Below are positions 1 to 11,173 of a stretch of 64,000 bases of DNA, in pieces. Where the stretch lies: assembly GCA_052246295.1 (NCBI GenBank), contig JBQQCO010000015.1; one strand, given 5' to 3'. Source of the stretch: Piscibacillus sp052246295. Lineage in GTDB: Bacteria > Bacillota > Bacilli > Bacillales > Alkalibacillaceae. Positions within the stretch are counted from its first letter, which is position 1, and each line of letters begins with the position of its first letter. The translations under genes were made by a program, and so were the position numbers. The notes beneath the pieces were generated by a model that was not told the origin of the DNA, did no database searches, and was given only the letters and a program-made list of their open reading frames with translations.

Positions 1-68
1 TTGTTAACGAATCGATCCCAATGATTATGTTTATCAAAAAATATGCGTCTTAGAATATTATCCATACT

Positions 69-98
69 AAAAAAATACCACAGAACAGCGTTCTATGG
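69..98 (-). terminator. Intrinsic terminator-like hairpin left of sspF
   Basis: A 9-bp stem with a 3-nt loop (CCATAGAAC / GTTCTGTGG on the minus strand) is followed by a T-run. It could back up the sspF terminator or, read on the + strand, end a gene entering from the left edge. Bases 1-68 hold nothing else I can name. Confidence 0.6.
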
Positions 99-121
99 CA
101 CAATTTTTATACTTTCTTATC

Positions 122-157
122 TTTTAAAAAAGGATAGGCCATTATGACCTATCCTTT
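122..157 (-). terminator. sspF terminator containing the sspF stop codon
   Basis: On the minus strand AAAGGATAGG pairs with CCTATCCTTTTTT across a 9-nt loop, a classic intrinsic terminator. The last sspF codons form the 5' arm and the TAA stop sits in the loop, so gene end and terminator are fused. Confidence 0.8.
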
Positions 158-321
158 GACATTTGCTCTTGCGCCATCTGTACAGCCCTTTTGACCATAT
201 TTCCGGCATCTCGAGACTTAATGCCTCCCCATCCTTCTTTTTGCACCGTGTCGTAAAAACCCAATTCCTTTGCGATCTCTTCTTTCAAACGATCTGACAT
301 AATGCCACGTCGTCTTCCCAT
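142..321 (-). CDS. sspF: Small acid-soluble spore protein SspF
   Basis: This is a 59-residue protein of the SspF family, the alpha/beta-type SASP relative that accumulates in the forespore. I read it directly from the sequence; it starts [10 protein letters not shown], has a central GFYDTV and ends with [18 protein letters not shown], the conserved DNA-binding SASP segment. The ATG follows a good ribosome site (AAGGAGT at 335-341) at normal spacing. It lies directly downstream of veg, as in B. subtilis, where ispE comes next; ispE would lie left of this window. Forespore SigG control is expected from the family, but I did not find a clear SigG promoter. Confidence 0.9.
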   Translation of the reverse strand: MGRRRGIMSDRLKEEIAKELGFYDTVQKEGWGGIKSRDAGNMVKRAVQMAQEQMSKDRS

Positions 322-417
322 CGGTTGATCACAACTCCTTTTGTCGTTGTTTACGACACTCTTAGTATATGTAATTGCTAAGAAAAGATATTGGAAATGG
401 ATGGGGATCGCTTATTT

Positions 418-672
418 TTACGCCATCTTGGTGACTTCATCTGTGAAGGTAATTTCAACCGTTTCAGTTAATACGTCCGTATAACTGTATGAAACTCTCT
501 CAAAGTTGTGCTCTTCTTGGTCAAGTTCAACGATAAATACTGAAGGATATGTTTCTGCTAAAACGCCAGAACGTTCGATTGTTTTACGACGTCCTCCGTT
601 TGCTTTTAACGTTAAACGTTCACCAATTCTGTGATCTAATACTTGTTTGATTTCCGCTAAGGTTTTTCCCAT
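418..672 (-). CDS. veg: Veg protein (biofilm/early growth protein)
   Basis: The 84-residue product is a close match to Veg: it carries [20 protein letters not shown] and then ETYPSVF and [10 protein letters not shown]. An upstream in-frame ATG would add 15 residues, but AGGTGG lies just before the MGKTLAEIK start, which matches the family N-terminus. Veg is a small abundant protein linked in B. subtilis to biofilm gene expression; its biochemical activity is not settled. It sits between yabG and sspF in the standard order. Two vegetative promoters precede it, in keeping with the very strong expression that gave the gene its name. Confidence 0.92.
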   Translation of the reverse strand: MGKTLAEIKQVLDHRIGERLTLKANGGRRKTIERSGVLAETYPSVFIVELDQEEHNFERVSYSYTDVLTETVEITFTDEVTKMA

Positions 673-684
673 TAGACTCCACCT

Positions 685-714
685 CACTGTATTTAATAAT
701 ACCACACCAGTCCT
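685..714 (-). promoter_or_regulatory. Second (proximal) candidate veg promoter
   Basis: On the minus strand TTGACT and TATTAT are separated by 18 bp. It lies downstream of the main veg promoter and would start transcription only a few bases before the ribosome site. B. subtilis veg also has tandem promoters. Its use is inference. Confidence 0.5.
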
Positions 715-737
715 CAAAAAGTCAAATAAAGTTAAAC

Positions 738-767
738 ATTATATCAACTGGCACGCCGGCATGTCAA
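738..767 (-). promoter_or_regulatory. Main SigA promoter of veg
   Basis: A perfect -35 TTGACA (762-767 reversed) and a perfect -10 TATAAT (738-743 reversed) are separated by 18 bp. This fits the exceptionally strong veg promoter known in Bacillus. The leader to the veg ATG is about 60 nt. Confidence 0.85.
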
Positions 768-868
768 CAAAATTTTATTCTTTTTTTAATTTTACCTAGT
801 TTTTATAAAACATACATGAATTACCAAAAAACTTTTGTGTGGCTTGGTATAAACCCAACTATGATATA

Positions 869-1759
869 CTATTCATCTTTTGACTTTTCGTTCGTAACCG
901 GTAATTCTTTCATGTAAGGAAGTCCAACCCTAAACAAACCTCTCGTCTCTATTCCACCAATCCCTTTCTCTCTTGTGATGGTTTTGCTGACTACATCATA
1001 AATATCAACTTTTTCCATAAAAGGCGTATAACCAGCCTTAGCAACCACATAAACTGGGTCAAGGGCATGAATATTAATACGTGTTGGAGAGCTAGCAAAA
1101 TTAGCTCCTGCTTTAATTAACGATTCAAAATGAGACTGACATGCTCCAGCAAAAATAACAAGTTGATCTAAACTCGGTTGAAACTTTCTGGCCTCTCGAA
1201 CCGCTTCAACAAAATATTTGCTGTTACGATAGGCTCTAATGTCCTTCTCATCACCTTTTTGTTTTGAGTAAGAGTCGTGACCCGTAATGACTAAAATATC
1301 GGGTTGTACTTTCTCCATTAAAATTTTTACCTTCTCTGGCATTTCAGCTTCTTCAACATACATCCCGTGAACTTGAAGCCCTAATCTTTTATAAAGCTGA
1401 ATACATTTTTTTAAAAAAAGTGAATCCCCATCAATGTGAAGCACTTTGGGACAAATTCTAAATTGTGAGATCGATTGTTCCTTTTCGTGTGTTGGCTGTG
1501 AATAATCACGAAATGAGCGTAAATAATAATCTTGACGAAACATTCGATAAGAATGATCTTCGTTGCGCTTCATCTCCTTACGGCGTAGGAAACGATCACT
1601 TTCGGTCACTTTCTTTAAATCTTTAAGTGGAGCATCAACTTTCAAGCGAAAATCTTCACCAAATAAAATCGCTTTGTCTTTATGAATATGTTGAACACGA
1701 AACAATAAATCATGATTATAAGAATGTCTCGTTACGATGTCACCTTTTTGCCAGTTCAT
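869..1759 (-). CDS. yabG: Sporulation-specific protease YabG
   Basis: The 296-residue product matches YabG (peptidase family U57), a mother-cell cysteine protease that trims spore coat proteins such as SafA and SpoIVA late in sporulation. Visible features are the N-terminal MNWQKGDIVTRHSYNHDLLF and a central region with DILVITGHDSYS and IFAGACQSHFESL, the latter holding the likely catalytic Cys-His region. Its length is close to the 290 residues of B. subtilis. It lies between ksgA and veg, the conserved place. The SD GAGAAGGGG is inside the 3' arm of a hairpin that looks like the ksgA terminator. SigK control is expected, but no good SigK box was seen. Confidence 0.9.
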   Translation of the reverse strand: MNWQKGDIVTRHSYNHDLLFRVQHIHKDKAILFGEDFRLKVDAPLKDLKKVTESDRFLRRKEMKRNEDHSYRMFRQDYYLRSFRDYSQPTHEKEQSISQFRICPKVLHIDGDSLFLKKCIQLYKRLGLQVHGMYVEEAEMPEKVKILMEKVQPDILVITGHDSYSKQKGDEKDIRAYRNSKYFVEAVREARKFQPSLDQLVIFAGACQSHFESLIKAGANFASSPTRINIHALDPVYVVAKAGYTPFMEKVDIYDVVSKTITREKGIGGIETRGLFRVGLPYMKELPVTNEKSKDE

Positions 1760-1810
1760 AAAAAAATCCCCTTCTCAAATACCTTCTCTTATACGATATT
1801 GAAAAAGGGG
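1760..1810 (-). terminator. ksgA terminator overlapping the yabG ribosome site
   Basis: CCCCTTTTTCAATA pairs imperfectly with TATTTGAGAAGGGG and is followed by a run of seven T's on the minus strand. The AGAAGGGG of the 3' arm is also the only Shine-Dalgarno sequence of yabG, so the structure may both end ksgA and hide the yabG start on read-through RNA. Confidence 0.6.
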
Positions 1811-1821
1811 CCTAAACGTGC

Positions 1822-3251
<1,430 letters not shown>

Positions 3252-3270
3252 GATCAAACCTCTCTAAACC

Positions 3271-3311
3271 AAAAATAAAGGATAATCCTTAGTATACCAG
3301 GATTATCCTTA
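3271..3311 (-). terminator. yabE terminator
   Basis: AAGGATAATCC and GGATTATCCTT form an 11-bp stem followed by TATTTTT on the minus strand, just after the yabE stop. Confidence 0.8.
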
Positions 3312-3319
3312 AAGATTAA

Positions 3320-4558
3320 TTACTTCTTAATTCTAACCTGAACGCTACGGTTACCCCAATTGTAAGCCTCAGATTTTGAATCAACTAAAATGTCAATTTT
3401 ATTACCTTTAATAGCACCGCCAGTATCTAGAGCTATAGCAGTAAAACTGCCACTCGGTGTACGCACTTCTACAATCGACCTAAGTGGAATGACATTAGGA
3501 TCTACAGCGATAATTCTCATGCCTTGATACGTAATGGTGTTATTAACGTTTACACCTGTTGCTGTATAACCTGAACAGCCGCTACAATTTGCGGTGTATT
3601 TAGTTGACCTAAATGTCATCCAATCGCCACTAGAACTTGAGCTAGAGCTTGAATTAGAATCCGAGCTTTTGCTCACTTGCTGAACGGGTTGCTTTGTTCC
3701 TTTTGCAACAATCTGGTTAACACTTTCTTTTACAACTTCTTCATCGACTAATTCTCTTGAAACTTCTTCACCGTTTTCCTTAGTCACTTCGTACGTTTCA
3801 ACTTTTTTACCTTGTTCACCTTTTGTTAGGACTTTACTTTTCCCTTGTAAAAGGTTGGAGTCATTTTTAGTTTCTGTATCATAAGGAATTTCAATTTCTT
3901 TTGAAACTTTTTCCTTAGTTACACGTACTATTTCTATAGAACGATTATTTTCGACACGATCGTCTAAGTCGGCATTTAGTCGGTCGTGTTCATTAAGACT
4001 AATCTTTAAATCTTTTAATAAATCACCAATAGATTGGTTTGTTACCATAGCCGTTGTTTCTTTACCGCCATCGTTAACGGTAACTTCAAATGCTTTTTGA
4101 ATTGAAATGGCCAAACCATCTTCTATATCTGTATTTAAATCAACGGATAATTCGTCATGTTCTGAGAGGTTAATTGATTCTTCCTCTAAAAACTGATTGA
4201 CGTTTTCTGTTGTTGTAAAGTATGTTTCTGTCTGATCGTCAATTGTTACTTGGACTTCTTTGGCTTGAGTATACTCAATCACCATGCCATCCGTTATCTC
4301 ATCGTCTAGGTCCACGGATAAATCATCGTGTTCAGATACCTCAATACCTAATTCATCCATGACGCCACTAACTTCATTAGCTGTCGTTAATGTACTGACT
4401 TCTTCACCGTCTTGAATAACTGAAACTTCAGCGGTGACTGTCTCGAATGCTATGTAACTCACTGTTGCGACAAATACAAAGATAGTCAACAAGGTTAGTA
4501 GGATCTTTTTGAAGCTAAATTGCTTCTTTCTTGGGTTAGCACCCCACTTGACGCTCAT
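3320..4558 (-). CDS. yabE: YabE-type DUF348/G5/3D cell-wall protein
   Basis: The 412-residue exported protein resembles B. subtilis YabE, a resuscitation-promoting-factor-like wall enzyme. In order: a basic N-terminus and one membrane/signal segment (about 19-43); three ubiquitin-like DUF348 repeats (about 45-85, 100-140, 155-200), each with an EHD.L..DLD motif; a G5 domain (about 205-285); a serine-rich linker; and a C-terminal 3D domain (about 315-412). The 3D domain carries the DTGGAIKG aspartate motif of MltA-type lytic folds. The ATG has AGGAGG 8 nt upstream and a strong SigA promoter. In B. subtilis yabE is countered by an antisense RNA; I did not find one here. The wall-cleaving role is inferred from the family. 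Confidence 0.88.
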   Translation of the reverse strand: MSVKWGANPRKKQFSFKKILLTLLTIFVFVATVSYIAFETVTAEVSVIQDGEEVSTLTTANEVSGVMDELGIEVSEHDDLSVDLDDEITDGMVIEYTQAKEVQVTIDDQTETYFTTTENVNQFLEEESINLSEHDELSVDLNTDIEDGLAISIQKAFEVTVNDGGKETTAMVTNQSIGDLLKDLKISLNEHDRLNADLDDRVENNRSIEIVRVTKEKVSKEIEIPYDTETKNDSNLLQGKSKVLTKGEQGKKVETYEVTKENGEEVSRELVDEEVVKESVNQIVAKGTKQPVQQVSKSSDSNSSSSSSSSGDWMTFRSTKYTANCSGCSGYTATGVNVNNTITYQGMRIIAVDPNVIPLRSIVEVRTPSGSFTAIALDTGGAIKGNKIDILVDSKSEAYNWGNRSVQVRIKK

Positions 4559-4587
4559 ACATCACGCCTCCTTTTAACTCGCATTTG

Positions 4588-4616
4588 ATTATATGGGTGA
4601 TTTTATTCAAAGTCAA
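4588..4616 (-). promoter_or_regulatory. SigA promoter of yabE
   Basis: TTGACT (4611-4616 reversed) and TATAAT (4588-4593 reversed) with a 17-bp spacer lie about 30 bp before the yabE start. Confidence 0.8.
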
Positions 4617-4725
4617 TTGATTCTAAAACTATTTGACTAGTAAACTAGCTTTAGTTCCCTTATTTCCAACGATTTCAGGGATTATTAAGAATTTATTACA
4701 AGACCTGAAATAATTGAAATATAAG

Positions 4726-4788
4726 AAACACGCGCCCATATAAAAGAATCTTGGCCAAACTCTGCCTCTTTTATACGTACGCGTGTTT
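4726..4788 (-). terminator. Long hairpin after tatD
   Basis: AAACACGCG pairs with CGCGTGTTT, and the inner arms TATAAAAGA and TCTTTTATA continue the stem with bulges, giving a hairpin of about 63 nt. The T-tract is weak, but its position after tatD fits a terminator. Confidence 0.6.
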
Positions 4789-4809
4789 AATTATTTTTAT
4801 GTTTAATTT

Positions 4810-5577
4810 TTACTCGATCGAAAAAAGTTTTTTGGCGTTTTCTGTCGTTTGCCTAGCGACTTCCTCTAGGGAAATCTCCCTAATTTCGGCAATTTTTTCT
4901 GCTACCAATTTCACATACGCAGGTTCATTGCGTTTCCCTCGATTTGGGTGCGGAGCTAGAAATGGACAGTCAGTTTCTATTAATAATCTCTCTAACGGAA
5001 CCTCTTCGGCAACAATTTTAGGGTCTGCTGCATTTTTAAATGTAACAGGACCACCGAGTGAAATATAGAAACCTAATTCTAAACATTCTTCCGCATAGTC
5101 AATCACGTCATTGTAGCAGTGCATTATACCGCCACACTCTTGTGCGTTTTCTTCTTTTAGAATTTGCACGATATCTTCTGTCGCCTCACGGTTATGAATA
5201 ATAATCGGCATATTCACTTTTTTAGCTAGATTAATTTGTTTACGGAACACTTCCTTTTGTACATCGTGCGGTGATTTATCCCAATGGTAGTCAAGCCCCA
5301 TCTCACCAATGGCAACAACCTTTGGATGTTTACTCAATTCTTCAATCCACTTTAAATCTTCATCTGTCATATCAATTGCATCAACTGGATGCCATCCTAC
5401 TGCGGCATAAATAAAATCATTTTGTTCCGCAATTTCAATGGCTAGCGGAATGGTTTTTCGATCAAAACCAACAACCACCATATACTCAACGCCCTCATCT
5501 AATGCACGTTGAATAACTTCATCTCGATCTTCCATAAATTGATCTGCATTTAAATGCACATGAGTATCAAATAACAT
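4810..5577 (-). CDS. tatD: TatD family metal-dependent deoxyribonuclease (YabD)
   Basis: The 255-residue TIM-barrel hydrolase of the TatD family carries the metal-binding MLFDTHVHLNAD at its N-terminus (H6, H8), GEMGLDYHWD with the bridging Glu, IIIHNREA and ETDCPFLAPHP near the C-terminus. These make it a Mg-dependent 3'-5' DNase; the exact physiological substrate is uncertain. An earlier in-frame ATG exists, but AGGAGTG lies 6 nt before the ATG at 5577, and this start matches the family. It follows metG and precedes yabE, as in B. subtilis. Confidence 0.93.
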   Translation of the reverse strand: MLFDTHVHLNADQFMEDRDEVIQRALDEGVEYMVVVGFDRKTIPLAIEIAEQNDFIYAAVGWHPVDAIDMTDEDLKWIEELSKHPKVVAIGEMGLDYHWDKSPHDVQKEVFRKQINLAKKVNMPIIIHNREATEDIVQILKEENAQECGGIMHCYNDVIDYAEECLELGFYISLGGPVTFKNAADPKIVAEEVPLERLLIETDCPFLAPHPNRGKRNEPAYVKLVAEKIAEIREISLEEVARQTTENAKKLFSIE

Positions 5578-5607
5578 TGTGTTCACTCCTAGATTTCTCA
5601 AACTTTG

Positions 5608-5632
5608 AAAAAAGGGCGAATTGCTCCGCCCC
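5608..5632 (-). terminator. metG terminator
   Basis: GGGCG pairs with CGCCC around a short loop, followed by TTTTTT on the minus strand between metG and tatD. Confidence 0.75.
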
Positions 5633-5644
5633 ATCTTTTCAAAA

Positions 5645-7642
<1,998 letters not shown>

Positions 7643-7800
7643 TTATTTTCTATTTTTCAGATATTTGGTAAACTAATGTACAGATGCTAGATACTATTGT
7701 AACGATATCAATTTATTATTTCCATAAGTAAGGGAAAATTCTGTTGTTACTAGCAATTTTAAAAAGATATTAAAAAATGGTAACAATGGAATAAATTAAA

Positions 7801-7829
7801 TTGACTTCCAAAAAAATCAATGGTAATCT
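7801..7829 (+). promoter_or_regulatory. Candidate SigA promoter of abrB
   Basis: TTGACT and TAATCT are separated by 17 bp, about 48 bp before the abrB ATG. The AT-rich spacer around it is the kind of DNA AbrB and Spo0A bind, but no individual Spo0A box was assigned. Confidence 0.55.
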
Positions 7830-7876
7830 ATCATCGTTAAGATAGCGAATTATGATCGAGAGGAGAGAAAAAGATA

Positions 7877-8158
7877 ATGAAATCAACTGGTATTGTAAGA
7901 AAGGTAGACGAGTTAGGTCGCGTCGTCATCCCTATCGAGCTTCGCCGTACACTAGACATTAATGTGAAGGATTCGTTAGAAATTTATGTTGATGACGATA
8001 AAATTATCCTTAAAAAGTACAAGCCATATATGGCATGTGACATTACTGGGGAAGTCTCTGATTCAAACGAGCCTGTAGGTAATGGCAACATCGTTTTAAG
8101 TAAAGAAGGCGCTGAACAGCTAATTAACGAACTTCAAAAGAAATTCAACTTATCATAA
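7877..8158 (+). CDS. abrB: Transition-state regulator AbrB
   Basis: The 93-residue protein has the N-terminal swapped-hairpin DNA-binding domain with GIVRKVDELGRVVIPIELRR (5-24), almost unchanged in all AbrB proteins, and a shorter C-terminal multimerisation region. AbrB represses stationary-phase and sporulation genes during growth. It reads opposite to its neighbours and faces rsmI, the B. subtilis arrangement. The SD AGAGGAG precedes the ATG. The 10-bp terminator hairpin after it is shared with the end of rsmI. Confidence 0.96.
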   Translation: MKSTGIVRKVDELGRVVIPIELRRTLDINVKDSLEIYVDDDKIILKKYKPYMACDITGEVSDSNEPVGNGNIVLSKEGAEQLINELQKKFNLS

Positions 8159-8165
8159 TGACTAG

Positions 8166-8196
8166 GGTTACAGCATTTGCTGTAACCTTTTTATTT
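8166..8196 (+). terminator. abrB terminator
   Basis: GGTTACAGCA and TGCTGTAACC form a perfect 10-bp stem with a 2-nt loop followed by TTTTTATTTTT on the + strand. The T-run overlaps the rsmI stop codon. Confidence 0.9.
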
Positions 8197-9066
8197 TTCA
8201 TGATAGGCTTGATAAATCTCATTTTTAGCTTGCCCACGTTCCTTTGCGACCATTTTAATCGCATCCTTTTTGGACTTTCCTTGATCAACATAGTAGTCTA
8301 CGTGATCAATTAATGATAGATCTTGCCACCAGTTGTTAACGTCATCTTCAAACTCGATTTTCCCTTCTAATACTATACAAAATTCTCCTCTTAACTCTGC
8401 CTCTTCAGATGTCATAAATAGGTTGACCTCTTTTAAAGTTCCGTAAACATACTCCTCGAATTTTTTAGTTAATTCTCTAGCCACCGTCATCTTACGGTTT
8501 TCTGAATAGACTTCATGCATCACGGCAATCGTTTGTTTAATCCGGTGCGGTGATTCATAGAAGATTAAAGTGTGATCCGTTTTACCTAATAGTTTTAACA
8601 CTTCAACAATCTCTTTTTTCTTCCTGGGTAAAAACCCATAAAACGTAAATGATGAAGATGTAATTCCAGAGCCAACAAATGCCGTTAATGCAGCATTAGC
8701 GCCTGGTAAAACCGTTACACTAATCCCTTCTTCTCTCACTCGTCTCACTAACTCAAAGCCCGGATCAGAAATAATCGGCATTCCAGCATCACTCACTAAC
8801 GCAATCATCTCACCATTTTTTAATCGCTCAACTAACTTTTCTTCACGATCAAACTTATTATGTTCGTGGTAACTAATTAAAGGTTTTTCAATTTCAAAGT
8901 AATGAAGTAGTTTTTTTGTTTGCCTTGTATCTTCGCAAGCGATCGCGTCAACTTGCTGTAGTGTTTTAACTGCACGGTACGTCATATCATCCAAATTGCC
9001 AATAGGAGTTGGGACAATATATAAACGGGGGCTTTCCCCTTTAAAGCTTCGTTGAATTTGAACCAT
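8191..9066 (-). CDS. rsmI: 16S rRNA 2'-O-methyltransferase RsmI
   Basis: The 291-residue tetrapyrrole-methylase-fold enzyme methylates the ribose of C1402 in 16S rRNA. LYIVPTPIGNLDDMT near residue 20, the SAM-binding SDAGMPIISDPG, PGANAALTAF and YESPHR are the RsmI signatures. The ORF is open further upstream, but AAGGGAG lies 8 nt before the ATG at 9066, and this start fits the family. The 5' end overlaps the yabB reading frame by 26 bp, implying coupled translation. In B. subtilis the small yazA gene lies between these two; there is no room for it here. Confidence 0.95.
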   Translation of the reverse strand: MVQIQRSFKGESPRLYIVPTPIGNLDDMTYRAVKTLQQVDAIACEDTRQTKKLLHYFEIEKPLISYHEHNKFDREEKLVERLKNGEMIALVSDAGMPIISDPGFELVRRVREEGISVTVLPGANAALTAFVGSGITSSSFTFYGFLPRKKKEIVEVLKLLGKTDHTLIFYESPHRIKQTIAVMHEVYSENRKMTVARELTKKFEEYVYGTLKEVNLFMTSEEAELRGEFCIVLEGKIEFEDDVNNWWQDLSLIDHVDYYVDQGKSKKDAIKMVAKERGQAKNEIYQAYHEK

Positions 9067-9823
9067 GCAAACGGCTCCCTTCTTCCCCGTAGAGTATTTT
9101 AGTAATTTCGGGTGTATAGTTACCATCCTCATCATGTATATAAATCGGCGGGATGATCTTTAAATCAGGCTTTCCGTCTCTCACATATTCAACTAACACG
9201 ATATTAGATTCCTTGTTTCGTTTCGGATGTACAAATTGAATCCTTTTTGGTTCCAAGTTAAATCGTCTACCAATTTCAATTAATTCCGTTAATCGATTAG
9301 GTCTATGAACGAGTGAGACCTTCCCACCTGATTTCACAAGCTCACTACAAGACTTCAACACATCTTCTAACGTGCAGTATATTTCATGTCTTGCGATTGC
9401 TAAGTGTTCATTATTGTTACGTTTATCTAAATCCTCAGTTCTAAAATATGGAGGATTACATGTGACTAAATCATAGCGATGGTAGCCTGTCTTTTTCGCT
9501 AAGCCTATTAAGTCATCATTCATCAACTTGATTTGATCTTCTAGTTCATTTAATTTAACATTTCGTACCGCCATATCATATAAACGTTCTTGAATTTCAA
9601 CGCCTGTCATTGGAACTTTAGAGCGTTTTGATAAAAATAGCGGAATTACGCCATTGCCTGTACAGAGGTCCATTATTTTTCCTCTAGTAAAAGGAAGATA
9701 TGTAAAATGAGCAAGCAAAACTGCGTCAATTGAAAAGGCAAACACTGATTGGCTTTGAATGATTCTGCGTTTATGATCGGCTAACAAATAGTCAATTCGT
9801 TCATCGCCTCGTAGTTCTACCAT
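9041..9823 (-). CDS. yabB: TrmN6-like tRNA1(Val) adenine methyltransferase family protein (YabB)
   Basis: The 260-residue Rossmann-fold methyltransferase has the SAM loop DLCTGNGVIPLFLS and the catalytic NPPYF motif typical of enzymes that methylate N6 of adenine or glutamine nitrogen. The TrmN6-type head with FSIDAVLLAHF places it with enzymes acting on A37 of tRNA1(Val). GGAAGGA precedes the ATG at 9823; an ATG six codons earlier has no ribosome site. The last eight codons overlap rsmI. Substrate assignment is from family, not from this sequence. Confidence 0.85.
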   Translation of the reverse strand: MVELRGDERIDYLLADHKRRIIQSQSVFAFSIDAVLLAHFTYLPFTRGKIMDLCTGNGVIPLFLSKRSKVPMTGVEIQERLYDMAVRNVKLNELEDQIKLMNDDLIGLAKKTGYHRYDLVTCNPPYFRTEDLDKRNNNEHLAIARHEIYCTLEDVLKSCSELVKSGGKVSLVHRPNRLTELIEIGRRFNLEPKRIQFVHPKRNKESNIVLVEYVRDGKPDLKIIPPIYIHDEDGNYTPEITKILYGEEGSRLHGSNSTKL

Positions 9824-9857
9824 AGTTGCTTTTCCTTCCATTTAAGTTTTTATAATT

Positions 9858-9900
9858 ATATAAAACGAAACACACCGTGCGTCTCTTGACGTCGGTGCGT
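9858..9900 (-). terminator. yabA terminator
   Basis: On the minus strand CGCACCG and ACGTC pair with ACG and CGGTGTG around a short loop, followed by TTTCGTTTTAT. It separates the holB-ricT-yabA group from yabB. Confidence 0.6.
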
Positions 9901-9968
9901 TCCCCTTAATTTGGTAAAGTTTCAAACTTGAGCTTTAACTTTATTGACAATTAGTTTGTAGTGCGTCC

Positions 9969-10322
9969 CTAACCGAAGAATTTTAAACAAAAGATACAAT
10001 CTTCTTCCTCGCGTGGTGAGCCAAAGTACACATGGCAAATATGAAATCCTTCTTCATAGATCCTCGCAAGGTTATCGTATCCTTCTCCAACAGACGCATC
10101 GTCAGACTGATTGTTCGAATCCTGTTTCGCACTGTCTTGCTTAGCAGAATCAGGAGTTAAATCATCTAAACGCTGGCGCAAATGATGATTTTCATGCGCG
10201 AGCTGATGATTTTCCTCGACAAGTTGAACCAAGTCCTTCTTCAATGCTCCGAAGTCTTCTTGGAGTTCTTGAAATCGTTTTTCTAATAATGAAAACCGTT
10301 CTAACATTTCCTTTTTGTTCAA
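9969..10322 (-). CDS. yabA: DNA replication initiation control protein YabA
   Basis: The 117-residue protein tethers DnaA to DnaN and limits re-initiation in B. subtilis. It has an N-terminal leucine-zipper coiled coil (about 5-55, rich in heptad L/V), a polar linker with a repeated DSAKQ, and the zinc-binding tail with HICHVYFG and CIFCLKFFG. The chosen start is TTG at 10322, just after GAGGTGG, which gives a protein of the family's usual length; reading further upstream would overlap ricT. It follows ricT by 13 bp, the standard order. Confidence 0.92.
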   Translation of the reverse strand: MNKKEMLERFSLLEKRFQELQEDFGALKKDLVQLVEENHQLAHENHHLRQRLDDLTPDSAKQDSAKQDSNNQSDDASVGEGYDNLARIYEEGFHICHVYFGSPREEEDCIFCLKFFG

Positions 10323-10335
10323 AACATCCACCTCG

Positions 10336-11172
10336 TTATTCTGTGGCTGGAACAGAAATAGCTCCTTCTTCAATTAGTTCATCTAATGTATATTCAACAA
10401 CTCGTTCTAACTCAAACAGTTCAACCTGCACTAACATTTCAAGCATATTTAGTCCGACAACTTTACCTTTGCCGTTGTCTGTAAGAATAATCTCACCGAT
10501 ATCTGGAAGTTCACGTTTAGCTTCTTCATATTGGTCGTTTTCATACTTTAAGCAGCACATTAAACGTCCACATAAACCTGAGATCTTAGCCGGATTGAGT
10601 GATAAATTTTGATCTTTAGCCATCTTAATGGAAACAGGTTCAAAGTCACCTAAGAACGTTGAACAACAAAGCATACGACCACAAGGACCAATACCACCTA
10701 ACATTTTAGCCTCATCACGAACACCAATCTGTCTTAACTCAATACGAGTTTTGAAGATCGCAGCCAAATCTTTAACTAGTTCACGGAAATCAACTCTACC
10801 TTCAGCCGTAAAATAAAAGATAATTTTATTGCGGTCAAATGTGAATTCCGCCTCAACTAGATTCATATCTAAGTTATGCTGTTTAATTTTATCCTGACAA
10901 ACTTGAAAAGCTTCCTCAGTCTTTTCTTTGTTTTCGCTAACAGTCAGCTTGTCCTTCTCATCCGCAACGCGAATAACTTTCTTAAGTGGTAAAACAACAT
11001 CCTCATCATCCACTTGTTTATTGGCAATGACAACTTTACCAAATTCAACCCCTCTTACTGTTTCTACGATGACATAGTCTTCGGTAGTCATCTGTATTTC
11101 ACAAGGGTCAAAGTAATATATTTTACCCGCTTTTTTAAAGCGAACACCAATTACTTCTACCAAAACGTTCAC
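10336..11172 (-). CDS. ricT: RicT/YaaT PSP1-domain regulator of RNA maturation and sporulation
   Basis: The 278-residue PSP1 protein forms the Fe-S-containing RicA-RicF-RicT complex with YmcA and YlbF, which supports RNase Y processing and Spo0A activation. The conserved cysteine clusters GPCGRMLCC and GLCGRLMCC are intact and are the iron-sulfur ligands. A C-terminal segment resembles a KOW-like fold. It begins 1 bp after the holB stop, so the two are certainly cotranscribed. Confidence 0.93.
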   Translation of the reverse strand: MNVLVEVIGVRFKKAGKIYYFDPCEIQMTTEDYVIVETVRGVEFGKVVIANKQVDDEDVVLPLKKVIRVADEKDKLTVSENKEKTEEAFQVCQDKIKQHNLDMNLVEAEFTFDRNKIIFYFTAEGRVDFRELVKDLAAIFKTRIELRQIGVRDEAKMLGGIGPCGRMLCCSTFLGDFEPVSIKMAKDQNLSLNPAKISGLCGRLMCCLKYENDQYEEAKRELPDIGEIILTDNGKGKVVGLNMLEMLVQVELFELERVVEYTLDELIEEGAISVPATE

Positions 11173-11173
11173 C

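Noticed and set aside
3..53. Short open frame at the left edge ending TAG at 51-53, followed by a hairpin
   Set aside because: Only 16 codons are visible and no family can be recognised; it could be the end of a + strand gene or chance.
3272..3311. Promoter for rnmV in the yabE terminator loop (GGTATACTAA)
   Set aside because: No -35 at proper spacing; the stem with T-run is a better explanation.
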